NCBI RefSeq assembly: GCF_000417875.1
Contig: NW_006920873.1
Coordinates: forward strand, 951,436 to 979,553
Source: Pseudozyma flocculosa PF-1
Lineage: Eukaryota; Basidiomycota; Ustilaginomycetes; Ustilaginales; Ustilaginaceae
DNA: 28,118 bases
Direction of reading: 5' to 3'
In this document: piece after piece, positions 1 to 9,632 of the stretch
Position numbering within the stretch: the stretch's first letter is position 1
How the letters are laid out: every line of letters begins with the position of its first letter
Translations under genes and position numbers: made by a program
Notes under the pieces: model-generated
Database searches by the model: none
Told to the model about the DNA's origin: nothing
Seen by the model: the letters and a program-made list of their open reading frames with translations, nothing else

Positions 1-952
1 AGCAGGCAGGGCGAGGCGAGGAGGGTGCGGCGGCGGCAGTGGTCGGCTGCCCCTCCGCCCGGCCCTGGTCTGGCTTGGCCGGCTGGCTGGCTGCCCTGGC
101 CTGGCTTGGGCCTCGGCGCCTCTCAGTCACCACCACAGCCCGAGGGCGGCAGGCCAGGCCGGGCGAGTGGAGAGGCCAGGCTGCTGGGCGGTCGAGCCAA
201 GGCCCACCCACACAAAAAAGCGCAGCTTGGCCCGGCACAGCCCAGCCTGCCGCGCGAGAGGCGAAATTTCCATCCAGCCTGGCCTGCCAGCCAGGCGGCC
301 CTCGGGCAGGCCGACGCGGCCCCTTGCCGGCCAGCAGGCAGGCCAGGGACGTCACCGCCAGGCTTCCCGCCAGAGGCAGGCCCGAGCGCCAGCCCGCCCG
401 CATCTTGATCTGATCGAAAGCGGGGCGGGGCCAGGCCAGCCAGGCAGGGCAGGCTCCATGGGGAGAGACGTCGAGCGTCCAAGCGTACATCGGGCATCAC
501 CCCTCACGCGTGCAATCGGGACGCGACGCGATCCAGCCACCCGCAACGCATCTCGAACAGGTCCCTCTGAACTCCTTCTCGTCCAGAGACCCGAACATGT
601 CAAGCATCCACCACGGCAGAGGGAATGCGACGCAGGCCAGCCAAAGAACGACCTGCAGTTTGACGGTGCACAAGGTCCAATGGGACGGGAGTAGGGGTAC
701 GAGGAGGCGTCGATGGGTCGTTGAAACCATACACGGTGGCGAGCAGTGGCAAGAGAGCACAATATGGGTTCCGCTTCCGCTTCCGCTCGCTCGCTGCGGA
801 CTCGAGGCAGACCGAGTCGACTGGTAGAGAGCGAGGCGGAGGAGGGGCGGGACGAGCCGACGCAGAGGCGGACGCGGACGGCGGAGGCGGACGGCGGAGG
901 CGGACGGCGGAGGCGGTCGGCGGAGGCGGACGGCGGATGCGGAATGCCCTGC
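1..952. other. Gene-poor left flank, downstream of BUB1
   Basis: No supportable gene. Positions 1-440 are packed with short GGCCAGGC, GCCAGC and GGCAGG words, and the open frames there look like GC-driven artefacts. On the minus strand an open frame from an ATG at 730 down to 497 encodes about 77 residues with one hydrophobic stretch (LQVVLWLACVAFPLPWW). It could be an exon of a small membrane protein but matches nothing I recognise. Three MCB-like words lie at 506-530 (ACGCGT, then ACGCGACGCG). A 13-bp minisatellite lies at 878-942. The 3' UTR of BUB1 must fall in the right part of this stretch. Confidence 0.6.
878..942. repeat. 13-bp minisatellite, 5 units
   Basis: Five head-to-tail copies of ACGGCGGAGGCGG at 878-890, 891-903, 904-916, 917-929 and 930-942. 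Copy 4 has A to T at its first base and copy 5 has G to T at its ninth base. It sits 10 bp past the stop codon of BUB1, so it is probably transcribed in that gene's 3' UTR. A 13-bp period does not keep frame, which argues against coding use. Confidence 0.9.
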
Positions 953-3900
953 TTACGAGGCCCGCTTCATGGCCCAGATCTCGAGCTTGCGGATGAGGCC
1001 CTTGAGGTTCTGCGGTGGCGCGGCGACGTGGAGCAAACGACGACGGGACGGGAAAGGGAGGTCAGCGTCCTGCGTTTGGTATGTACGTCGAGATGGCATC
1101 CGAGGAAGCGGCGGGGGACGCCGACTCACCTTTCCTCCGCGGTTGCAGTTGGCCTCGAGCCAGCGCTGCATCTCGTCGCGGCACTGGGCCAGCTCCGACA
1201 GGATCGGCTGGCCGTCGACCATGGGCGGGTTGAGGAGCACGTCAAACAGGCGCGTCCACATATCGACCTGCCAGTATCGTCGAAGGCTCGCTGTAATCTT
1301 CCACCGCCTCTCGCCGTCGTCGCCCTCGACGCTCGTCGTCTCAATGTAGCGCCCAAAAAGCAGGCAGAAGGCGACCGAGGCGACGCCGTGGTAGTCGGGC
1401 TGGTAGGTAAAGGGGCGCGCCTCGCGCATCTGGGCGCAGTCGCGCGGGTCCGGCGTCCAGTCGGCCACAAACGTCTGCCCCGACGGGTAGACGGACAGGT
1501 CGATGGCCCTGCCAAAGTCGATGAGCGTCAGGCCCTTCTGCGCCCAGCCCGACGAGCCGTCGGCCGTGTAGGCGTTCGACCACGTGGTGCCCACGGGCGT
1601 GTCGTCGAGGCGGAGCAGGCAGTTGTCGATCTTGAGGTCGCCGTGGATGATCTGGTGGCGGTGCAGCGCCTCGACGACCTTGAGCAGCTCGATGGTGAAG
1701 AACATCGCCAGCACCTCTTCGATGCCGCCCGCAGACGAGCCCGCCGACCCCATCGTCGCGACGCCGGCGGTGGCCGCCTGGTTGACCACCTCGAGCAGCG
1801 TCCCCTTCTCGCCGTACTCGAGCAGCAGGAACGACTCGTCCGCGTAGCCGACAAACTTGCGCGCCGCCACGATCGACGAGAGCATCCGGGCCTCGACCGT
1901 GTGCCGCACCTTGTCCAGGACGTAGAACTCCCACGGGTTGGGCGGCGACTCGGCCTTGACGGCCAGCATGCGACGCCTCTCTGCCTCCTCCTCGTCGACC
2001 GAGAGCGACAGGTCGGCCAGGTTGGCGGCAAAGCTCGAGTCGAGGTCGTCGGCGCCCTGGATGTCGAGGAGCTGCTTGCGCGTGGAGGGCGCAAAGTCTT
2101 CGAGGTCCTCGGCGAGGAACACGGCGCCGTAGCCGCCCTCTCCGATCTTTTCCAGCACCTGGAACTTGGCGCCGGCGATGTCGAGCAGCCAGTCCTTGCC
2201 CGACCCGCGGCTCCCGTAGGTGGACCCACCGACCGAGCGCCTGAACTCGGTCTTGGATCGCTTCTGGAGGCAGTCCAGGCGCCCGTCGGCCGACTGGCCG
2301 CTCAGGTCGACGTACTGAGCATGCTCCGAGATGGGCGGAGAAAGGCGATCGAGGATCGCTGCGAGGATGTCGGCGTCGACGGGCGAGCACGGGTTGGCGA
2401 ACTGAATCGACACGGCCGAGGACGGGCCGTGCTCGGCTGCGCCACGGGGCTGCCGTTGTTGAGCGCTGTCGCTGTCGGCCTCGGTCGACGCTGCCTGCGG
2501 CGTTGAGACGTCGCCACTTCGCGAGCGGTCCCGGTCCTCGATGACGAAAGACTTGCCCATCTGCTCGTAGCTGCGGAGGTTGCCCGTCTCGTCGTCGACC
2601 TCGCGAGCGATCGTGAGCCCCTCTGTGAGCTCGAACTGGGCGTCTCTCCCCCAGCTGGTCCGGTCCTCGTGTGTCCGCGTCGAGTGTTCGTGGGAGGTCG
2701 AGCCGAACGAGGACTCTGCCGCTGCCCTACCGTCTTCGTCGTCGTCAAAGCACGCCGGCTGGGAGCGGTCGAGCAAGCGCCCATCGGTCGCGGCCGAGCA
2801 CGAGGTGTCGTCCGCCCGGCTCTGCAGGAACGCCTCCTCGCCCACCTCCGAGGCAAGCTCGGCAGGCTCGGCCGTCTCGCCGCCCGGCTGCTCTCCTTGC
2901 GGTTCCGGCGAGTCTGAGGATCGGGTGTGCGAGCCGTGGGCGACAGCCTCATCCTCGTCGGCTTCATCTTCCTCGTCGTCCTCGTCGTCTTGGAACACGC
3001 GGCTGCGGCTGGTTGGTCGGCTCGCGGTGGCAGGCGTCCTCGTGCTCTGACTGTAGGCCGTATAGCGCGTCATCTCGTACGTGGCCTCGGTGATGGGCGT
3101 GAGGGGCTGGAACGGCGCTCGGAAGTTCTCCATGTTTGGCTGGTACTCGTCGTCGCCTTCGGAGTGGTCGCCGGCGGCCGCCGAGTCGTTGTCGATGGGT
3201 TCATGCTCCGGGTCACTGCCCGACTCTTCGTCTTCTTCCTGCATCGGCTCGAACGTGCGGCGTGCAGCTGCAAACCTCGATGCCGGTGCCGGAGTCTCGA
3301 ACGGCTGGGATGGACGCCTCGTCTCGGGCTCGTCCATGTCCCTTCCGGGTTCATCGACGGTCCTTTCAGGCTCGTCGGCGGTCCTTTCAGGCCGGCCTTC
3401 GTTTTCATCCTCGCCATCGTCCTCATCCTCGTCATCGTCGCGATACACGGGCTTCGAGGCGCCAGCACCGAGCGGCCTGTTGCCGAGAGGCGTCCGCATC
3501 GGCGTCGCCGTTCCAAGAGGCGTCCTCGTACCGAGTGCCGTCTGCCGCAGGGGGGTAGCACGGACGCCGGCATTCTCATCGCGGCTGTGGGGTGGTCTCT
3601 GGTTCTCGTCGGTCTGCGGGGGCGTGGCAGATGGGTGCCTGCCGATCGGCGTGGGTGTCGGCGGGATGTCGGCAGACGAGAGCATCATCATCCTCGGCTT
3701 CTTGAGCGACGCCGGTGGGAGCGGAGCGACGACGTCGTCCTCTTCCTCGCTGCTCTCGTCGCTGTCGTCGTCGTCCGAGTCCGAGTCGGTGTCGTCGCCG
3801 TTGAACATGTTTTCCACCTCGAGCATGGTGGCCTTGGTGACGAGGGTAGGGCTCATCCGGTGACGCATCGTGGCGTCCTTGCCATTCTTCTTCTTCTTGG

Positions 3901-6116
3901 GCCGGAGGTTGAGGGCGACGGCATTGTTGAAGCTGTTGTCGGGGTCAAAGACGTCCCGCGACGGCATCGTGCTGGTGGGCTCGGAGGCGTGTGCGTGGAC
4001 GGGTGCTTGTGCCTGCCCTGCGGGCTTGGCCTCGACCTCGGCCGCCGTCGAGGGCGAGGGCGAAGGCGAAGGCGAAGGCGAAGGAGAAGGCGAAGGATTC
4101 TCGTTGGCTGCAGGCTCGGATCGGGCTGCCTCCCCCTCGGCTGCATCCTCGACCGGGGCCTTCTCGAAGTCGGCCGGTCGGTCAGGGGCCTCAGAGGACC
4201 GAGGTTGATCTTCAGGGAGTGGCGCGTCAGCCGATGCAGCGTGCGGCAGCCACTGACCCTCTGACTCGTCGAGGTAAAGCCAAGGGTCGTCGTCAGCCGT
4301 GATGGCTGAAGAGAGGCCGCGCTGAGCGGCGATCAGCTCTTCCAGGCACACCTCGGCCGATGAGCCGTGACTGCCGCTCTTGCTCTTGGCGGCATCGTCG
4401 AGCGAGGCGATCCCTGGGTACAAGAGCATCAAGGGACACGCGTGCCGTTCCTGCTTGGAGCTCGACGAGCTCGTCGCCGAAGCGGCCGCGGCCGAGCGAG
4501 AGCTTGACGACTTGCTGCCCTTTCGCGCTCGTTCGCCAGAGGTCGAGCTGCTCGCAGCCGACCTGTCGCGGCGCGACTCCTTGCTGGCGCCGTTCTGCGC
4601 GGCGTCTCTGGACGACGACGACGACGGCGACGGCCTCCGCACATCGCCTGGGTTCAGGTCGGCGGCGTCGGGCACGAGCTTGGTGTTGGGCTCCCAGTGC
4701 ATAAGGGGGTTTCTTCGCAACAAGTCGGTCTCCGTGGGAGCTCGCGCAGACTCAGACTTGGCGAAGAGGTCTTTTGGGTTCAGGATCCTGTCGGCGGGTG
4801 CCGTCCCCGCTGGTCCGGCGTCTTCGTCGTCCTCGTCCTCCGAGTCTCTGAAGACGGCCAGGCCGCTGCTCGGCTTCTTGGGCAGGCCTCCAGCCGCGCC
4901 GATCTTGAGGCCCTTGGAACCGAGCCGGTCCGGCTGCAGGTTCTCTTGCGAGCGGGTGGAAGCGGTGCCGATGTCGTCCCAGCCGCCAGACGAGGGGCCG
5001 CTAGGCCTGGCGCCGCCCCGCTCGTCGTCGTCGTCCTGGAACACGGCGAGCTTGCGCCCGTTGTTGACGAGGGGAGCGCTGCCGCTGGAGCCGATGGCGG
5101 CAATCTTGGCGCCGGCGCCGCGCAGGACGTTGGCAGAGTTGCTCTTGGCCGGGCCGACGGCAACGCCGTCCTTGTGGCCGAGGACGCTCCGGCCGCAGCT
5201 CGTCATGGCCGCCCGCAGCGCTTCCGAGTAGTTTTGCGGCGCGTGGCCCGATGCGCCCGTGGCGGCTTGCGGGTGCAGCAGGATGCGCTGCTGGTACTCG
5301 GCGTAGCGCCTCTTGAGCCGCTCGGTGGGAGTGGCGCGGCGGGCGATGCCCAGCTTGTAAGTCTTGTCCGCCTCGTCGAACCTGCACGGGGGGAGAGGAA
5401 CGCCGGGCAACGGAGTCAGCATCGGCCGAGGCGGGAGAAAGACCAAGGCGCTGCTCTGACGGCACGTACATGTTCTGGCCCTCGTTGACGACGGCGAGCT
5501 CCTCGTAGAGGCTGGCGAGCTTTGTGCCGATCTCGTTTGCGAGGAGGAAGTTGTAGATGTCCCTGGCGCACTCGACGTTGCGGGCGTAGAGGATCCACAG
5601 GCGGAGGTAGCGGCTGTCGTTTGTGTACTGCTCCGAGTCCCTAAAGGTGCGCGTCGCGCGCTCGAGGAGGGGTACGAGGCCGCTCTCGTGGGTCTGGCCG
5701 GAGGGGTAGTTGTCGATGCACCACTTTACGTAGCGGGTCCAGGCCTCGAGGGGGTCGTCCGAGTCCTGGTTGTCGGTCGATGCGACGATCTGCTCAAACT
5801 CGGCCCTCTGTGCGGCGAGGGCGGCGTGGCGCTGCTTGTGCTGCATGGTGAGGGTGTTGCTAAGGGCGTGGGCGGACCTGCCCCGTGTGAGGGGCTGCAC
5901 GTTTTCCTTCTGGCATTCGATGGCGCTGATGTCGATGATGGGCGTGGACGACGTCTGGTCGATCTTGGAGCCGCCGGGGGTGCGGTGGGGCGTCTTTAGC
6001 GGCGTGGGCCCCACTGAGAGTGCCGAGGGCCCGGTGCCGCTGGGTGTTGCGAGGGGCTGCTTGCGCGGCGTCTGCGTCGGCGGGCCCATGGGCGTGGCCG
6101 GGGGCAGGAAGGACAT
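953..6116 (-). CDS. BUB1: BUB1/MadBub spindle-checkpoint protein kinase
   Basis: Mitotic checkpoint Ser/Thr kinase acting at unattached kinetochores. Exons 5470..6116, 1130..5381 and 953..1009 give 1651 aa, long for the family (about 1000-1100 aa in yeast and human). Introns are 5382-5469 (donor GTACGT) and 1010-1129 (GTGAGT). Visible in order: KEN box at residues 70-72; Mad3/BUB1 TPR region about 121-245; GLEBS-like Bub3-binding motif EVCLEELIAAQ at 559-569; CM1-like Mad1-binding motif MSPTLVTK...ENMF at 725-742; long acidic, Ser/Thr-Pro-rich linker; kinase domain with GEGGYG 1296-1301, Lys1358 (AVKAESPPNPWEFY), HGDLKIDN 1462-1469 and DFG 1504-1506 followed by RAIDLS, typical of BUB1. All catalytic residues are present. 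The ATG at 6116 is the first in frame. It shares a divergent promoter with the AP endonuclease gene. Confidence 0.95.
4049..4103 (-). repeat. Ser-Pro hexanucleotide repeat inside BUB1
   Basis: An imperfect run of GGCGAG/GGCGAA units on the plus strand encodes an alternating Ser-Pro tract of about 18 residues in the BUB1 linker, between the GLEBS and CM1 motifs. Repeat number is likely to vary between strains. Each added 6-bp unit would add one SP pair without breaking the frame. Confidence 0.75.
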
Positions 6117-6724
6117 GTCGATGTCAATGTCGCTGGCCGAACGACGGCGATGAGTCGAGTCGGAACCGATGAGCGAGCGAGGGTGAGGCCAGGTCAAGAG
6201 ATGAAATCGGGTCCGGCGAGGGTGGGCGCGCGGTCACACCATCCGCCCAGATGGATGGGCGTGGATGGTGTTTAGCGAAGGTTGCTCGGTGAGCGGGCGT
6301 AGACGCGATGCTGTTCCCCGGCTCGATGGGATGGCGATGCTTGATGGAGGTCGGTGTGCCGGTGATGTTGACGGTCCGAGGCGAGTTGTCGGCGGTGGTG
6401 GTCGCGGTGGTGATGGTGGTGGTGTTGGTGTTGGTGTTTTTGTGTTTCTTTTTTTGGCTGTAGGTTTGCTTGGACGAGGCAGGCCGGCCAGGCCCCCCCC
6501 CCCCGCGACCCTACGCGTCCAGGCCGATTAGCAGGCCGGCCTTTGACCACGGCGGGCCACCAACACAAACGCCGGCGACGCGCACGTGAGCCCCGTCCTT
6601 CCTCCACCTCGCCGAGAACGCCTTTGATGCCATCATTCACTCGGGGCCACGGCCACCACCACCACCACCACCGCCACCGCTCCCCTCCTGGCCACCGCCT
6701 GCCTAGACCGCAACCCTAGACCGG
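6117..6724. promoter_or_regulatory. Divergent promoter between BUB1 and AP endonuclease genes
   Basis: This 608-bp stretch separates the two opposed start codons and must hold both promoters. It contains a full MluI cell-cycle box ACGCGT at 6513-6518, ACGCG half sites at 6303-6307 and 6578-6582, and a CACGTG E-box at 6583-6588. It also holds a GGT-rich run (about 6390-6440), a 12-base C homopolymer (6493-6504) and a CCA-triplet run (about 6652-6672). MCB sites are bound by the MBF (Swi6/Mbp1) G1/S factor in yeasts, which would suit a checkpoint kinase and a DNA-repair enzyme. That binding is inferred here. Confidence 0.55.
6513..6518. promoter_or_regulatory. Candidate MCB element (ACGCGT)
   Basis: A perfect palindromic ACGCGT in the divergent promoter, 212 bp from the AP endonuclease start and 397 bp from the BUB1 start. 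One six-base match in GC-rich DNA can arise by chance. The gene pair makes it more credible. Confidence 0.4.
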
Positions 6725-8390
6725 ATGCTGCAACGTGTAGGCAGGCTACTACGACCGCCGACCACATCCCTGCTTGCCAACCTCGCCGTCCGCCCTCGCT
6801 CCCTGCCCATCGCCCGCTTGACCACGATGCCTCCAAAGAGAGCCGCGTCCACACGCGCCGCCGCAAAGAGGAGCGCGCCCCAGCAGCCACCGGAATCGCC
6901 TCCCAGCTCCCCGACCGAATCCAGCCAGGCCCCAGCAACCAAGAAGAGAGCGGCCGCAGGTGCGCCCTCCTCGGCCAACGGTTCCGCGCCCAAGCGCACA
7001 AAGAAGCCCAGCGCAGGAGGACTGCCAGACTCTCCCGCCGCGCCCTCGGGAAACGACACAACGGCACCAGAGTCGCTGCCCAGGAACACCGAGCTGCCCG
7101 AGTCGCTCCACTTCGACCGCCCACGCCACGACGACTCGCTCAGGATAGCCGCGTGGAACATCGTCTCGCTCAAGAGCTCCGAACCAAAGGGCCTCCTCAG
7201 GTACATCGACGCAGAGGACGCCGACATCCTTGTCCTCACAGAGACCAAGGTCAACGAGGTACCCATGCACCCCAAGCTCACGGCGCGGTACAAGCACCAG
7301 TACTGGGGCATCGGCAAGCAGAAGAGCTACGCCGGCATCGCCATCCTCTCCAAGCTCGAGCCCAAAAACGTCACCTATGGCCTCCCCACCCTCCGCGACG
7401 CAGACTCCAAGGGGCGCATGAGTGAGTGCAAATTGTAGGGAGGGGCAATGTCGCCCGCCCACAGAGCTGCTCGACGACCCTGCTCACCTTGTCGCTCTAC
7501 CTGTCCCCTGCCCCTGCCCCTCGCCAGTCACCCTCGAATTTGAAAACACCTTCCTGATCGGCACGTACTGTGTCAACGCCGGCGAGGGCCTCAAGTCGAT
7601 GGACAACAAGATCGCCTGGAACAAGGCGTTTGCCGAGCACGTCCGGCAGTGCGACCAGCGGAAGCCCGTCATCTGGTGCGGCGACCTCAACGTCGTCCAC
7701 GACGACCGCGACCTGGCCCAGGCGAGCAAAAAGTGGAACAAGAGCCCCGGCTACACCCAGGTGAGTACCTCCCCTCGTCCAGGCGGATACATGTCGTCGG
7801 GCGCCATCAGCCAGCTGACGACGGAGGCTTTCTTCTGTCCGCCGCGGTGGCATCGACGACGACTCTGTGGCGCCCCCGCAGATCGAGTGCGATGCGCACC
7901 GGGAGCTGCTTGCGGGCACGGCCGACGACGGGGGTCGTCTGGTCGATGTCTGGCGCGAGCAGCATCCCGACGCCGTGGGCCACTTCACCTTTTACGGCTG
8001 GCGCGGCATGTGCCGATCCAAGGGCATCGGCTGGAGGCTCGACAGCTTCATCGTGAGTCGCCCCTGTGCTGACGATGTGGGGCGTGAGCCGTGGCCGTGG
8101 CCGTGCCCTGACCGGACTCGCTCGTTCCTTCTGTCCAGTTCTCGGAGAGGATCAAGGACCGCGCCAAGGAGTGCGAGATCCGACACGAGTGCTATGGACC
8201 CAGCGACCACGTCCCCATTGTGAGCAGAGCAGAGCAGGGCAGAGCAGGGCAGAGCGGGGGACCTTGCACCCGACGGCCCCCGACGGGGTTGCTTGCAGGC
8301 CCGCAGCCGAAGAGCTGACTGACGCCTCATCTTGACTGCATCGTCGTCGTGGATCCCCTCCAGTACTGCGACGTCCAAGGACCTCTGTAG
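6725..8390 (+). CDS. APE1: ExoIII/APE1-family AP endonuclease
   Basis: Cuts the phosphodiester bond 5' of abasic sites in base-excision repair. Exons 6725..7421, 7528..7760, 7882..8052, 8139..8219 and 8364..8390 give 402 aa. Residues 1-34 are Arg-rich with no acidic residue and look like a mitochondrial presequence. A second ATG at 6827 (Met35) starts a Lys/Arg-rich nuclear-type tail. The catalytic fold covers about 138-402: N145 in AAWN, E173 in TETK, D285 and N287 in CGDLNVVH, D364 in GWRLDSF, and D390/H391 in GPSDHVPI, all family active-site positions. Length and lack of a C-terminal GRF zinc finger fit the APE1 type better than APN2. The last exon is only 27 nt (YCDVQGPL, stop), so that junction is the least certain. 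The first ATG has C at -3 (weak) and the second A at -3 (strong). Confidence 0.95.
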
Positions 8391-8739
8391 ACCCCCTGGC
8401 GGGACGATGCTTGTGCTAGATAGAGGAGGGAGCGAGAATAGAACAGCAATAGAGCCGAGTGCTGGTGGTGCGTAGCAAGGCCAGGCCAGGATCGAGCCGC
8501 GGCGTCGAGAACGTGGCGGGGTCGGTCGCGGACAGTTCGGATCCGCGGGTCGAGGCTGGGCGGGCGGGCGGGCATCGGGGAAAAATGAGGGGGTCAGCCG
8601 AGTCGAGGCGGCCGCGGCCCGGGGGGGCTGCGTTCTTCCTGACCGCCATCTAACCTTGCCCTCTCACCTCAGCTCACCTCAGCACAGCTCAACTCCACTC
8701 ACCGTATCGCTCCTCTCCCCTCCGCTGCCGTGACAAACG
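8391..8739. other. Short intergenic region
   Basis: A 349-bp gap between the AP endonuclease stop and the next start on the same strand. It carries short direct repeats such as CTCACCTCAGCTCACCTCAGCACAGCTCAAC just before the downstream gene. No gene or RNA was recognised. It must contain the 3' end of one transcript and the promoter of the next. Confidence 0.6.
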
Positions 8740-9372
8740 ATGTACAGAGCCACATCCACCACCACCGCCGCGACGTGCGTGCGGCATCAGGCGGTGCGGT
8801 CGTACAGCACCTCTGCATCGAGCAGCACAGTCCCGGCACGACGGAACCAGCGTGCGCGCCGGTCGTCGAAACCGTCCGTCTTCGAATCCACCACTCGCTC
8901 GGTCCCGCGCTTGGCCAAAAACACACCAGCACCGGCGACGAGGACGGACTGGACCTCGTCGCTCTGTGCCCGGGCGGCCGTACCCGTTCGCCTCGCACCG
9001 GCCCCCTCCAAGACGTACGATACGACGCTGCCCCCAAAGACGCCCCAACTCCCCACCCTGCGCGACGGCGTCAAGGCCCTCCGCCTCTCCCTACTCCCCG
9101 GCGGGAAACGCGTCTCCACCTCCCTAGGCCTCTACAACGCTCCGCGTGAACGGTCGAATCTCGAGGCCATCAAGAGGGACCGCACCCGCTCCATCAACGA
9201 ACAGGTCGGTGGCGACTACGAGGCCTTCACCCTCCAAGGCCTCGGCTTGTCGCCCAAGACCAAGGATGCGGCCACCCGCGATGCCGGCATGGCCGTCTCG
9301 CTCAACGAGAGCCTGGGCAAGGACGGCAAAAAGTGGCTGGTCCACAAGGTCGAAAAGCTCGCAAAGGTCTAG
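8740..9372 (+). CDS. Hypothetical protein with mitochondrial-type N-terminus
   Basis: Single-exon frame of 210 aa that I do not recognise. The N-terminal 45 residues are rich in Arg, Ser, Thr and Ala with no acidic residue, and contain RSYST, a motif typical near mitochondrial presequence cleavage sites. A basic, Pro/Ser-rich linker follows. The more conserved-looking part is the C-terminal half (about residues 105-210): LPTLRDGVKALRLSLLPGGKR, a charged stretch with ERSNLEAIKRDRTRSI, and a Lys-rich helix at the end. The start has A at -3. Codon use resembles the flanking genes, which supports it being real. A mitochondrial matrix protein, perhaps linked to translation, is a guess from composition alone. 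Confidence 0.7.
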   Translation: MYRATSTTTAATCVRHQAVRSYSTSASSSTVPARRNQRARRSSKPSVFESTTRSVPRLAKNTPAPATRTDWTSSLCARAAVPVRLAPAPSKTYDTTLPPKTPQLPTLRDGVKALRLSLLPGGKRVSTSLGLYNAPRERSNLEAIKRDRTRSINEQVGGDYEAFTLQGLGLSPKTKDAATRDAGMAVSLNESLGKDGKKWLVHKVEKLAKV

Positions 9373-9632
9373 CCAGGGGCCGTTCCCCCGCCCCCCTCCC
9401 CCCCTCTGTCGCCCTGGGAGATGCGCGCCTTCAGGCCGCGGATTGTCGGCCACGGCATCGACACGCCAGGCCCCTGTCCTTTCTGCGCCGTGTACGGCCG
9501 TCGCAACCTTGATCGAATCGTGCGACCTGTCTCCTCTCGTCACGACCGGGCAAGCAATTTCCTCTGAATTTCGGCCAGCATTTGACGAGTCAGGCGTCTG
9601 TGCGGGGGATGCTAGGCCCCGCTGCGATGGGA

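Noticed and set aside
746..2506. Plus-strand open frame of 586 codons
   Set aside because: It is antisense to the BUB1 kinase domain. In GC-rich genes with strong third-position bias, the opposite strand often stays open. The translation has no recognisable domain and starts in repeat DNA.
2927..4264. Plus-strand open frame of 445 codons
   Set aside because: Antisense to the BUB1 linker. The Arg/Val/Leu-rich translation mirrors the acidic and Ser-rich coding strand.
6117..6197. Upstream extension of BUB1 beyond the ATG at 6116
   Set aside because: The frame is open to 6197 but has no ATG there, only a TTG. Eukaryotic start at 6116 is far more likely unless an unseen upstream exon exists.
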